In this document: positions 1 through 7,517 of the stretch, piece by piece
Layout of the letters: each line of letters begins with the position of its first letter
How positions within the stretch are numbered: position 1 is the stretch's first letter
From: Natronolimnobius sp. AArcel1
GTDB taxonomy: Archaea > Halobacteriota > Halobacteria > Halobacteriales > Natrialbaceae
NCBI RefSeq assembly: GCF_011043775.1
Contig: NZ_JAAKXY010000003.1
Location: 1-64,000, forward strand
Direction of reading: 5' to 3'
Length of the DNA: 64,000 bases
Made by a program: the position numbers and the translations under genes
Notes under the pieces: model-generated
Told to the model about the DNA's origin: nothing
Databases searched by the model: none
The model's input: only the letters and a program-made list of their open reading frames with translations

Positions 1-105
1 CATACACACGGTTGGAGACACCGATTACGGTATCTTGGACGGATGTCCAAGGCTCGGAAGACTAGGTCTTCCGGTGTACTGACGGTTCGATTCCGTCGAT
101 CGGCG
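1..105 (+). other. 23S-5S spacer with tRNA-like cloverleaf
   Basis: This lies between a presumed upstream 23S gene, which is not in the window, and the 5S gene. Bases 21-26 can pair with 98-103 as an acceptor-like stem. Three hairpins lie inside it: 34-51 (D-arm-like, with GG in the loop), 55-73 (readable as a 5-bp stem with a 7-nt loop) and 81-97 (5-bp stem with loop TTCGATT, which fits the T-loop consensus). The junctions are longer than in a real tRNA and the base before the anticodon position is C rather than T. It is therefore most likely a degenerate tRNA or a processing structure, not a working tRNA. Confidence 0.5.
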
Positions 106-226
106 TTTGGCGGCCAGAGCGGCGAGGCACCTCCCGTACCCATCCCGAACACGGCAGATAAGCTCGCCTGCGTATCGGCAATTACTGGAGTGGGCGACCC
201 TCTGGGAACGTTGATTCGCCGCCCCA
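106..226 (+). rRNA. rrf: 5S ribosomal RNA
   Basis: This is the 5S rRNA of the large ribosomal subunit. The stretch CCCATCCCGAACACGG (about 138-153) is the conserved loop B/helix III region. The terminal stem is formed by GGCGGC at 109-114 and GCCGCC at 218-223, and the length of about 121 nt is normal. It is followed directly by a strong hairpin terminator, with no tRNA-Cys after it, although some haloarchaeal operons carry one there. The ends are accurate to a few bases. Confidence 0.93.
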
Positions 227-240
227 TTCATACTTCATTT

Positions 241-280
241 ACGCTTCGTGAGCCATCGCGCTGGCTCGCGGAGCGTTTTG
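241..280 (+). terminator. hairpin terminator of the rRNA operon
   Basis: A 15-bp stem (241-255 with 262-276, containing two G-T pairs) closes a 6-nt loop and is followed by TTTTG. It lies 15 bases after the 5S gene, so it probably ends the rRNA transcript. Confidence 0.75.
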
Positions 281-590
281 TATTTCTTCCTGACTTCGTT
301 CAGAATCATCAGAACGCGTCGCTCAGAGGAGTAATATCGCCCGGAACACTAACGTCCAGCCTCATCCCGTGGCGGCATGCCGCGTCAGCTGGCTAACCCT
401 CGTGCCGGGCACTATATTGCGTGCCCGGGTTCGCCGTACTGTCATCGCACCCAGGTGGGTACACTCGGACGGGGACTAAAGGCACGCACTTGCCCTAACA
501 GTTGCTTGTGTTTAAACGTTTGTAGCGCCCACTATGTGGGTAATTGACCTGATCGCACAAAGGAACACGCACGACGATGGCAATACAGTA
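281..590. other. non-coding interval after the rRNA operon
   Basis: No convincing coding frame is seen here. The stretch holds a perfect 12-bp palindrome at 373-384 and an 8-bp stem-loop at 406-429 (CCGGGCAC with GTGCCCGG). A TATA-like TTTAAAC lies at 511-517, but the rightward frame behind it is antisense to a better-supported gene. Confidence 0.4.
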
Positions 591-812
591 TTACTGCTCC
601 GTTTGGACGCTTTCGCTGTTATCTTCGGACTCGGTAAACCGTGGCTGAATGCTATACCGGAAGTAGCCTGTCCAAAAGAGTGCGAACACCAATCCAAGCC
701 CAAGTATCACGAATCGATCCTCGATGTTATACAGAATTGGTACGTAGGCTGCAGTCAGTACAACCGCGTAGTTGTAGAACAAGACTGCGACGTCGTCCAT
801 ACTGATATCCAT
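591..812 (-). CDS. small two-helix membrane protein, hypothetical
   Basis: This 73-residue protein is not recognised as a named family. It has two hydrophobic segments (about residues 8-28 and 33-51), separated by a short acidic turn, and an acidic, glutamate-rich tail of about 20 residues after an arginine. That is the usual layout of small haloarchaeal membrane proteins. The start is supported by a TATA-like box about 28 bp upstream (836-846), which would give a leaderless transcript. A longer frame on the opposite strand lacks protein-like composition. Function is unknown. Confidence 0.6.
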   Translation of the reverse strand: MDISMDDVAVLFYNYAVVLTAAYVPILYNIEDRFVILGLGLVFALFWTGYFRYSIQPRFTESEDNSESVQTEQ

Positions 813-835
813 ACCGTGGTCTCGTATCCAGAGGT

Positions 836-846
836 GTTAAATATCG
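836..846 (-). promoter_or_regulatory. TATA-like promoter element
   Basis: Read on the minus strand this is GATATTTAACA. It lies about 27 bases before the ATG at 812, the spacing expected for a leaderless haloarchaeal promoter. Confidence 0.45.
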
Positions 847-973
847 GTGGTTCGATCGATTACGATGGCCGTTTTGAAAAACCGGGATTCGATCCCAACG
901 TTACAGTGTTTTGTAGTTGTTCGCGATCTGTGGACAGTTGCTCGAGGTCTCCGAGATTGAAGCGGCTGTGGTC

Positions 974-2365
974 TCAGTAGAGGTACTGCTCTTCGGTGAG
1001 TTGAACGTACTTACCGTTTCGGAACTGGTGCTTGCGTTTCTTGTACCTTGCGAGGATTTTCATGGCGTCAATACCGGCAGAGTATTTTTTCGAGATGAGC
1101 GCGTTATCGTCGCTGTCGCCTTGCATGTTGGAAACGACATCGAACGCCCAATCCCAGTCGTCGGGCTGATACTCTTTAACAATCGCAGCAAAGGAGACGT
1201 TACGCAGGATTTCGTCACCGATGGCACGTTTCCAGACATCGTTGTAGTGTTCGAGTGAGTCGGTTGCGGCGAGTCGGCCGGCGATCTTGCCGGTGCGGAC
1301 GGCGACGTGGTAGCCGCCTTCGTGGAAGGCAGAAGTGGTACCCATTGCGCCGCCGGCGACAGCGATGTTTGCGCCGACGGGGGAGTCGATTGGTCGGGTT
1401 GAAGAGATTGGATAGGTTTCGGTTCCCTTGGATTTGCCGCGGTCTTCGACGATTGGGATGTCCGCTTCGATATTGTATTCGTCGCCGTACTCAAGTTCGA
1501 GTAGACGGCGGATGTACTCAGAGCCGGAGGGGATACGGTCGTCCTCAGGCTCGAGGAGGGCGTAGGCCGCAGGATTTTCGACGTCCTCGAGGTCCATGCC
1601 GATTGGCATGGTGAGGCCGACGCGGGCGACTGTGCCGTCGTTTGGGAAGATCCATGGGTAGGCGGTTTCGCCGGGCATGTAGCCCCACCAGAACTTGAGA
1701 ACGTCTTTGAACTCGTCGAACAGTTCGGGTGGGAACTCGCGGTACTCTTGGTAGGCGATGTGGTTTGCCTCGGGTGGCGAGAGGTGATCGGAGACGCTGC
1801 GGCCGGGGGCGGTGAACTGGTCGAGTGCGTCGAGGGTGATTCGACGCTGTGGACCGTCGGCGAGGATAACGTATTGGGCTTCGAGTTGGTCGCCGTTCGA
1901 CAGCGTCAGCGTGTGGGTAGGTCCCTGCGGGCTGTCGGCTCGGAGATCAGTCTCAAGGTCGGAGACGCCGGTGCCGACGCGCAGGTCCGCGCCCGCGTCG
2001 GTCGCGCGCTCGTGAAGCCAGTCGTCCATCCGGGTTCGGTGGAATGTGTAGCCGAACTTCGGATAGGTGGCGTCCATTCCCGTTGTCCTCATCGTGACGG
2101 CGCTGTTCGGGCCGACAAAGTCAGTTCCTTTGAGTTCCCGGTGGATCACTTCGTCGGGGATTTCCCGGTAGTCGAAGTCCATGATGTCGATCCAGTAGTC
2201 GAGCATGCCAGCGGCATCGGTCGAGTCGGGGCCGAGTCCGTCTCGGTCCTCCCGCGGCACGCCCTGCTCGAAAAGCACGGTCTCTGCGCCGTGGGATGCG
2301 GCCCGTTCGGCTGCGGTTGCACCCGCGGGCCCACCGCCGACGATTGCGACATCAACGCGTTCCAT
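974..2365 (-). CDS. geranylgeranyl reductase family FAD-dependent oxidoreductase
   Basis: This 463-residue flavoprotein opens with a Rossmann FAD-binding motif (VAIVGGGPAGATAAERAA, residues 5-22). It has a second FAD-contact region near residue 330 (VAGGAMGTTSAFHEGG). That layout and length match the geranylgeranyl reductase family, which in archaea saturates isoprenoid chains of membrane lipids or quinones. Its exact substrate cannot be read from the sequence. The frame extends further upstream, but the ATG at 2365 directly precedes the FAD motif and sits about 28 bases after TTTAATA in the shared promoter region. It is transcribed divergently from the dehydrogenase gene to its right. Confidence 0.85.
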   Translation of the reverse strand: MERVDVAIVGGGPAGATAAERAASHGAETVLFEQGVPREDRDGLGPDSTDAAGMLDYWIDIMDFDYREIPDEVIHRELKGTDFVGPNSAVTMRTTGMDATYPKFGYTFHRTRMDDWLHERATDAGADLRVGTGVSDLETDLRADSPQGPTHTLTLSNGDQLEAQYVILADGPQRRITLDALDQFTAPGRSVSDHLSPPEANHIAYQEYREFPPELFDEFKDVLKFWWGYMPGETAYPWIFPNDGTVARVGLTMPIGMDLEDVENPAAYALLEPEDDRIPSGSEYIRRLLELEYGDEYNIEADIPIVEDRGKSKGTETYPISSTRPIDSPVGANIAVAGGAMGTTSAFHEGGYHVAVRTGKIAGRLAATDSLEHYNDVWKRAIGDEILRNVSFAAIVKEYQPDDWDWAFDVVSNMQGDSDDNALISKKYSAGIDAMKILARYKKRKHQFRNGKYVQLTEEQYLY

Positions 2366-2454
2366 ACTCCCTTGGCACTCAGCCACCCGTATTAAACCGC
2401 ATGAAATTCCCGCCGGGACGAACGCTTTTGGGACTGCCTCTCGAGCAGACGAAT
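2366..2454. promoter_or_regulatory. divergent promoter region
   Basis: For the leftward gene, TTTAATA (read on minus, about 2391-2397) lies about 27 bases before its ATG. For the rightward gene, CTTTTGG at about 2424-2430 lies a similar distance before ATG 2455. Both transcripts look leaderless. Confidence 0.45.
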
Positions 2455-3429
2455 ATGAGCGAGGGCAACACCGACGAGTTCGATGTTCTGGTGCTTCGAA
2501 AGGGGACACACGGCATTCCAATCGAACAGTACGCGGCCACACTGCGTGAGCGGCTACCGGACCGAACCGTTAGACTGGCGCGCACGCCAGCCCAAGAGCG
2601 TGCATTGATCGAAGACGCTGAGTTCGTCACCGGCATGCTCCTCGAGGATGGCGTCCTCGAGGCCGCCGCGAATCTTAAGCTCTTTGCCTGTGCGTACGCG
2701 GGCACGGGACACCTCCCGATGGATCAACTCGAGGAGCGCGACGTTGCGGTGACAAACGCCTCAGGGGTTCATGGCCCCAATATCGGCGAGCACGTACTGG
2801 GTGCAATGCTTCACTTTACGCGCCGGTTCCACGTCGGCCAACGCCAGCAAGCGCGCCGGGAGTGGCGCCACTATCAGGCCCATGAACTGCAGGGATCGAC
2901 AGTGACAATCGTCGGCTTGGGCGCAATTGGGCAAGCAATTACGGAGCGTCTCGAGCCGTTTGGCGTAGACACGATTGGCGTCCGGTACACGCCTGAGAAA
3001 GGTGGGCCAACGGACGAGGTGATCGGCTTCGACGGCGATGCGTTCCACGAGGCGCTCGCCCGGACGGACTACCTCGTGCTCGCGTGTCCGCTGACGGAGA
3101 CGACGCGCGGACTGGTGGGCCGCGAGGAGTTGTTGACCATCGACCCCGAGGCCGTCTTGGTTAACATCGCGCGCGGGCCAGTCGTCGATACCGATGCACT
3201 GCTCGAGGCACTTCGCGGGAATCAGATTCGTGGGGCGTCACTCGACGTGACCGATCCCGAGCCACTACCCGAGGATCACCCGTTGTGGAACTTCGGGAAC
3301 GTCCAGATTACGCCACACAACGCGGGCCACACGCCGAAGTACTACGACCGTCTGGCCGACATCGTCGCCGAAAACGTCGAGCGGTTCGATGCGGGAGACG
3401 GCGCTGAGCTCCGCAATCAGGTGCTGTAA
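2455..3429 (+). CDS. D-2-hydroxyacid dehydrogenase
   Basis: This 324-residue enzyme should interconvert a 2-hydroxyacid and a 2-oxoacid with NAD(P). Visible signatures are the dinucleotide motif VGLGAIGQ and the catalytic triad of the family: Arg in NIARGPVVD, Glu in DPEPLPEDHPLW and His in TPHNAGHT. The length is typical. The substrate is not predictable. An in-frame ATG at 2401 would add 18 residues, but the TATA-like spacing and the usual acidic MSEGN-type beginning favour 2455. A T6 tract follows about 40 bases after the stop. Confidence 0.88.
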   Translation: MSEGNTDEFDVLVLRKGTHGIPIEQYAATLRERLPDRTVRLARTPAQERALIEDAEFVTGMLLEDGVLEAAANLKLFACAYAGTGHLPMDQLEERDVAVTNASGVHGPNIGEHVLGAMLHFTRRFHVGQRQQARREWRHYQAHELQGSTVTIVGLGAIGQAITERLEPFGVDTIGVRYTPEKGGPTDEVIGFDGDAFHEALARTDYLVLACPLTETTRGLVGREELLTIDPEAVLVNIARGPVVDTDALLEALRGNQIRGASLDVTDPEPLPEDHPLWNFGNVQITPHNAGHTPKYYDRLADIVAENVERFDAGDGAELRNQVL

Positions 3430-3470
3430 GCGCCGCGAGGAGTCCGGTCCAGCCTGCCGATACCCACCGT

Positions 3471-3478
3471 ATTTTTTC
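3471..3478 (+). terminator. T-tract terminator
   Basis: A run of six T lies 43 bases after the dehydrogenase stop. Archaeal transcription often ends at such U-rich tracts. Confidence 0.4.
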
Positions 3479-3580
3479 GTTGCGGTCACGCAGTAGGCGT
3501 ATGGACACACACTCGAGTCTCCACGTCAACCGCGGGGCGCGAACTCGTTCGACAACTGACGGGCAAACGGAGGGCACCCA

Positions 3581-4006
3581 ATGACGCTAACGTTCGATGG
3601 CACGGTGCTCGTTCCCGTCGCTGACCCCGACGACAGTGAGCGAACGGCCACTGCACTCGCACCGCATCTCGAGGCCGGGAGCACGGCCATCATCGTCAAC
3701 GTGATCGAGAAAGCAGGGGGTGCGCCTGATAAGGCACCGATGGACCAGCGCGAGAAGTACGCCAACGAAATGTTCGAACGCGCGCATGGGGCGCTCGAAG
3801 ACTCTCCGGCGACGGTTGAGACGGACATTCTCTACGGAACCGATGTCGTCGAGCGCACGTTCGCGGAAGCCCAGGATTGCAACGCCGATGCCGTCGTCTT
3901 CACTGCTCGAGAGGGTAATCGCATCGCTGAACTGCTGACTGGTGACGTCGCTCGACGCATGGTCAAAGAAGCATCCGTGCCGGTTGTCGCACTGGCCCAG
4001 GCGTAG
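3581..4006 (+). CDS. universal stress protein UspA family
   Basis: This 141-residue single Usp domain opens with the family's first strand (GTVLVPVADPDDSERTATAL) and ends with the typical VKEASVPVVAL strand. The glycine-rich nucleotide loop (REGNRIAELLTGDVARRM) is degenerate compared with G-x2-G-x9-G-S/T, so ATP binding is doubtful. A GGAGGG about 8 bases before the ATG resembles a ribosome binding site. It converges with the TrmB-like gene, which ends 6 bases away. The role is presumably in stress response, but the ligand is unknown. Confidence 0.85.
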   Translation: MTLTFDGTVLVPVADPDDSERTATALAPHLEAGSTAIIVNVIEKAGGAPDKAPMDQREKYANEMFERAHGALEDSPATVETDILYGTDVVERTFAEAQDCNADAVVFTAREGNRIAELLTGDVARRMVKEASVPVVALAQA

Positions 4007-4011
4007 GTCGC

Positions 4012-4809
4012 CTATTTCGATTCGCCGAAGGCAGGTTGTGAACCGAGTCTGTTGGCGAGGAGATGGCGGAGTCCAACGACAAGGCCGTGATCCGGCCCGC
4101 TCGCCCACAGCGCAGTCTCTTCGATGTGATCAGATTGTGTCGAGTTCGTAACGCCACTGACAAGCACTGCCTGTCGGTCAGCCATGACCATGCGGCCGAG
4201 TCGCTTTTCTTTGAGTTCCGCTGGATCTGCTGCGAACTCAGTATTCCTCACGTGGGACGTCGGCACCGCCTCGCGGATTGTCTCTTCGGCTGCTACCGAT
4301 GAAACTTCGACGAAAACGTTGACGCCGCGGTCGCTGGCTGAGGCGAGTGAATCGACAAATGAGTGGTCGAACGTCGTCTCGTCCGCAGCGAGCACGTAGA
4401 CTTCCTCGGTCGCCTCATCGAGAAATGATTCGACTCTGTCGCTGACGTGGTCGTGATCGGCGATTGCCCACGCGCCTCGCTCGTCGAGGTCACTCGATTG
4501 CTGGATGTTCGAAAGCGCCTCGTCGGTCGCCTCGAGCGTGTCTGTGTACTTGTTTCGGAGTGTCTCGAGAGCGGCGTCCGTTGAAATAGCGCGATACTCA
4601 CGTGGATCTGATTGCTGGATGTCGACCAGTCCGCGCCGATGGAGTCGTTCGACGGCGTCGTACACCCGCGAGCGTGGGACATCAGACAGCGTCGAAACCG
4701 TGGATGCGGTTGCTGTTGATACCCGTGAGAGCGCGACGAAACACCGCGCCTCATACTCGGTTAATCCCAACTCGATCAGGAGCTGCACCGCCTGCTCCGC
4801 TGTGGGCAT
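4012..4809 (-). CDS. TrmB family transcriptional regulator
   Basis: This 265-residue protein has an N-terminal winged helix of the TrmB type (residues about 5-75: LIELGLTEYEARCFVALSRV and DVPRSRVYDAVERLHRRGLV), a helical linker, and a phospholipase D-like C-terminal sensor part (about 105-260). TrmB proteins control sugar and central metabolism genes in archaea, but the target here is unknown. The frame runs upstream of 4809, but that part reads like a shadow. The next gene on the same strand is another HTH protein, so the two may form a regulatory pair. Confidence 0.82.
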   Translation of the reverse strand: MPTAEQAVQLLIELGLTEYEARCFVALSRVSTATASTVSTLSDVPRSRVYDAVERLHRRGLVDIQQSDPREYRAISTDAALETLRNKYTDTLEATDEALSNIQQSSDLDERGAWAIADHDHVSDRVESFLDEATEEVYVLAADETTFDHSFVDSLASASDRGVNVFVEVSSVAAEETIREAVPTSHVRNTEFAADPAELKEKRLGRMVMADRQAVLVSGVTNSTQSDHIEETALWASGPDHGLVVGLRHLLANRLGSQPAFGESK

Positions 4810-4879
4810 AGACGAATATGGGCGAATCGAGTACTGGGCGTTCGGCTTGCAAGTGTCGGACCTTGGGTTCCCCTCGGCT

Positions 4880-5281
4880 CTATACGCCGCGGTCGCTTTC
4901 TGTCTCGTCGAGTGTGACGGTATTCTGCTCGAGGTCGAACTCGAGGAGCCCGGCTTCGACCAGTTTCGGGACGTGGTGATGGCGAAGCGAGATGCGGATG
5001 CGGCGGTTGGTGCCCACAAGGGCGTCACCACAGGCCGCAAGTGCCCCACGATCGCCTGCGTGGTCCGTCGACAGGAGGTGGTCTGCAAGGTCGGCGATTG
5101 GGACTGGCTCCGTCTCGGCTCGCGTCGAGAGATACTCGAGGATAGCGCGCCGGCGTGGATCATTGGCGGCGTCGACTCCGTGCGTATTCGATGTCGACTC
5201 GTCTGTCGATTCGCCTCGAGCGTCGTCAGATGTCGTAGAGACGGGCGTCAGCGATTCGGGATCGCTCACTACGGGGAGCAT
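4880..5281 (-). CDS. winged-helix (ArsR/DUF7344-like) regulatory protein
   Basis: This 133-residue protein has an acidic, disordered front (about 1-38) followed by a haloarchaeal winged-helix domain: DPRRRAILEYLS, DLADHL, then IRISLRHHHVPKLVEAGLLEFD, which is the helix/wing pattern typical of the DUF7344 group. Such small proteins are common in haloarchaea and are assumed to bind DNA. It lies 70 bases upstream of the TrmB-like gene on the same strand and may be cotranscribed. The target is unknown. Confidence 0.75.
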   Translation of the reverse strand: MLPVVSDPESLTPVSTTSDDARGESTDESTSNTHGVDAANDPRRRAILEYLSTRAETEPVPIADLADHLLSTDHAGDRGALAACGDALVGTNRRIRISLRHHHVPKLVEAGLLEFDLEQNTVTLDETESDRGV

Positions 5282-5385
5282 ACCTGCTGTTGGGAGTGAC
5301 TCGGTATGTGCTCCCTGCCAAATAATGCAGGATCGATTTGGGTGACTATCCGGATACAGAACTGATCGAAAACGGTCTCGAGCGA

Positions 5386-6420
5386 CTACAGGTAGCCGTT
5401 CTCGAGCAGGAGTTCGCCGTTCAGGACGCTTGCACCGGCTGCACCGCGAATCGTGTTGTGGGCAAGGCAGTTGTACTGGAGTCCGAACGGGGTTTCCTGC
5501 AGGCCGCCTGCAGAGATGGCCATGCCATCGCCGAGCGTGCGGTCCATCCGTGGCTGTGGCCGATCTGGCTCGTCAAAGACGTGGATGAGTGGATCCGGCG
5601 AGGACCGAAGCTCGAGGGATGGGTACGACTCCATCGCTTCGGCGGCGGCCTCGGGCGTCAGGTCGTCTTCGGTCTCGACCCAGACGTTCTCGAGGTGGCC
5701 GTCGATAGTCGAGATGCGGTTACACGACGCGGAGACGGCCATGCTGTTCTGGCTCAACTCGGCGCCGTCGAACTCGCCGAGGAGCTTCCGGGACTCGGTC
5801 TCGAGTTTGTCCTCCTCGCTGCCGATGTGTGGGATGGCGTTGTCGATGATCTCCATCGAGGTGACGCCGTCGTAGCCCGCACCCGAGACTGCCTGCAGCG
5901 TCGAGACGTGGACTTTCTCGAGGCCGTACTCGGCGAGTGCAGCGAGCGTTGGTACGAACGTGATCGTCGAACAGTTTGGATTCTTCACGAGCGCGCCGTC
6001 CCAGCCGCGTTCGTCGCGCTGGACCTCGAGCAAGTCGAGGTGGTCGGCGTTGACCTCGGGGATGACAAGGGGGACGTCCTCGGCCATCCGACTGTTTGAG
6101 GAGTTCGACGAGACGATGTAGCCGGCTTCACAGAAGCCAGGTTCGACTTCCGCGCCAACGCTCGAGGGGAGCGACGAGAAGATGAGATCGACGTCGTCCG
6201 GCACGGCGTCGGGATCGGTTGCGGTCACAGTCATCTCTGCGATGTCGTCAGGGATTGGGCTATCAACGCGCCACTTTGCTGCTTGCTGGTACGTACTGCC
6301 GGCACTCGACTCGCTGGCGGTCAGGGCGGCGATTTCGAACTCCGGATGTGGTTCGAGAAGCTGTATCAGCCGCTGTCCAACAGCGCCGGTTGCGCCGAGT
6401 ACGCCTACTCGTGCTGCCAT
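5386..6420 (-). CDS. asd: aspartate-semialdehyde dehydrogenase
   Basis: This 344-residue enzyme reduces aspartyl phosphate to aspartate semialdehyde with NADPH, in the route to threonine, methionine, isoleucine and lysine. Visible features are the nucleotide motif GVLGATGAVGQRL at the N-terminus, the catalytic cysteine in NPNCSTITF (about 149-157) and the archaeal/fungal-type C-terminal region with CLAHNTIRGAAG. The length is normal. It lies near the S17e gene on the same strand, an arrangement I recall from other haloarchaea. Confidence 0.93.
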   Translation of the reverse strand: MAARVGVLGATGAVGQRLIQLLEPHPEFEIAALTASESSAGSTYQQAAKWRVDSPIPDDIAEMTVTATDPDAVPDDVDLIFSSLPSSVGAEVEPGFCEAGYIVSSNSSNSRMAEDVPLVIPEVNADHLDLLEVQRDERGWDGALVKNPNCSTITFVPTLAALAEYGLEKVHVSTLQAVSGAGYDGVTSMEIIDNAIPHIGSEEDKLETESRKLLGEFDGAELSQNSMAVSASCNRISTIDGHLENVWVETEDDLTPEAAAEAMESYPSLELRSSPDPLIHVFDEPDRPQPRMDRTLGDGMAISAGGLQETPFGLQYNCLAHNTIRGAAGASVLNGELLLENGYL

Positions 6421-6550
6421 TTCCCGTCAGTGAGAGTTGTGTCCGCAAAACGGTTTGGGTTTCAGTCTCATTCGCATGATCGACCATGTAAGTGGGTGGC
6501 TGTCGACTGCGTGACACGGCGACCCTGTTACGACCGCTGAGATAGAAGAG

Positions 6551-6557
6551 ATTAAGA
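6551..6557 (+). promoter_or_regulatory. TATA-like element for the 6582/6701 gene pair
   Basis: ATTAAGA lies about 27 bases before the ATG at 6582. This suggests the transcript starts at that short ORF rather than at the membrane-protein gene. Confidence 0.35.
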
Positions 6558-6581
6558 AAACAGAGTCGCACATACCGACTA

Positions 6582-6704
6582 ATGCAGTCACGTCAGATCC
6601 GATCCGAGACCGGTTCCGGAGCGTTTGTCCCGACCACCCGTCGACGGTCGGCGTCCACGCTTGCCAGTCGATCGACCGACAACCCGGCGGAGGGGCGCCG
6701 ATGA
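6582..6704 (+). CDS. possible 40-residue leader ORF coupled to the next gene
   Basis: An ATG frame of 40 residues, rich in Arg, Ser and Thr, starts where a leaderless transcript is predicted to begin. Its TGA overlaps the ATG of the membrane protein at 6701 (ATGA). No family is recognised. The positional logic supports translation, but the composition is also what a random GC-rich frame gives, so it may be only a leader. Confidence 0.35.
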   Translation: MQSRQIRSETGSGAFVPTTRRRSASTLASRSTDNPAEGRR

Positions 6705-6958
6705 CGAACGCAACCGCCGAATCGAGCGAGAGTGGCCTGTTCGATTCGACGTTCAGTATCGGCGCGTTTGCCGTTGCTGGCGTGTTTCTCCTCGTTGGTC
6801 TGTTCCTCGCGTGGACAGGCTACCAGGACAACCAACTGCTGGTAGTCGGTACGGAGATGAATATTGTCTCCGGCATGGCTGGCTTGATGGCCACCTGGTT
6901 CGCTGGTATCATTGCGCTTGTCATCGCGATCTACATGGAACCCGGTTTCGACCAGTAG
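6701..6958 (+). CDS. small two-helix membrane protein, hypothetical
   Basis: This 85-residue protein has a short acidic N-terminus, two transmembrane segments (about 19-42 and 55-78) and a short polar tail. The composition is clearly protein-like and a GGAGGGG lies about 9 bases before the ATG. It overlaps a 40-residue ORF by ATGA. Haloarchaeal genomes often carry such proteins near asd and S17e genes, but I cannot name a family or function. Confidence 0.65.
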   Translation: MTNATAESSESGLFDSTFSIGAFAVAGVFLLVGLFLAWTGYQDNQLLVVGTEMNIVSGMAGLMATWFAGIIALVIAIYMEPGFDQ

Positions 6959-7108
6959 TCCGCGGTGGCCGCCCTAACCGAACTATCGTCTCATCACTGT
7001 TACCGGAAACTGCGTTCTGCCCAGCCACCGCTTGAGAGCGGTGACTGTGTCATCAGTCCGCCACTGTCGTCACTATCGGGGAGTGAGTGCAGTTGAGTAA
7101 CGAGTGTC

Positions 7109-7303
7109 TTATGCCGTCGCTGCCTGCGACCCCTTCTTCCGGGTGACGTAGCCTGCGATTCGGTTACGAACGCCCTTGGATTCGACGTTCGTCAACTTCT
7201 CGACGCTGTCTTTGTTCTGCTCGAAGTCGGTCGTGAATGCGTCCGGGTACCGCTCTAGGAGGAGGTTCCCGGTCTTCTTGACGTAGGCCGGTTTGATTGC
7301 CAT
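7109..7303 (-). CDS. rps17e: 30S ribosomal protein S17e
   Basis: This is a 64-residue small-subunit ribosomal protein found in archaea and eukaryotes. The sequence opens with the family pattern [20 protein letters not shown], then [12 protein letters not shown] and [13 protein letters not shown]. The length is normal for the archaeal form. A TTAA-containing TATA-like sequence lies upstream near 7330. It lies on the same strand as asd. Confidence 0.95.
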   Translation of the reverse strand: MAIKPAYVKKTGNLLLERYPDAFTTDFEQNKDSVEKLTNVESKGVRNRIAGYVTRKKGSQAATA

Positions 7304-7445
7304 ACAGAACGGTTCCGTCCAGAGGCTCTTAATCCCTTTCTCTTTGTCTGCGCCACATCACTCGCCCTCGAGTGGTGTTTGTTCGCCGCTTCCAACAGCT
7401 TGTCCGGACAGGAATATCTTTCTCGAGTCAAATACTGAGTTTCAG

Positions 7446-7494
7446 TTTCAACCGAGAGCCTAAAATGATGAGGTTGAAAGATACAATTTAAATA
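7446..7494 (+). promoter_or_regulatory. promoter with operator-like inverted repeat
   Basis: TTTAAATA at 7487-7494 is about 27 bases before the ATG at 7518, so the transcript is probably leaderless. Just upstream is a perfect 8-bp inverted repeat, TTTCAACC at 7446-7453 and GGTTGAAA at 7472-7479, which ends next to the expected TFB-binding site. Confidence 0.5.
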
Positions 7495-7517
7495 GGAGTG
7501 ATTAGCAAGCAGAAGTG

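Noticed and set aside
227-420. tRNA-Cys downstream of 5S
   Set aside because: No cloverleaf with a T-arm was found here. The hairpin at 241-276 is a terminator-like stem.
534-980. 148-residue rightward frame behind a TATA-like TTTAAAC
   Set aside because: Its composition is not protein-like, and it lies antisense to a 73-residue membrane protein that has a well-placed promoter.
4505-5299. 264-residue frame on the plus strand
   Set aside because: It is antisense to the TrmB-like and winged-helix genes, both of which show clear family motifs.
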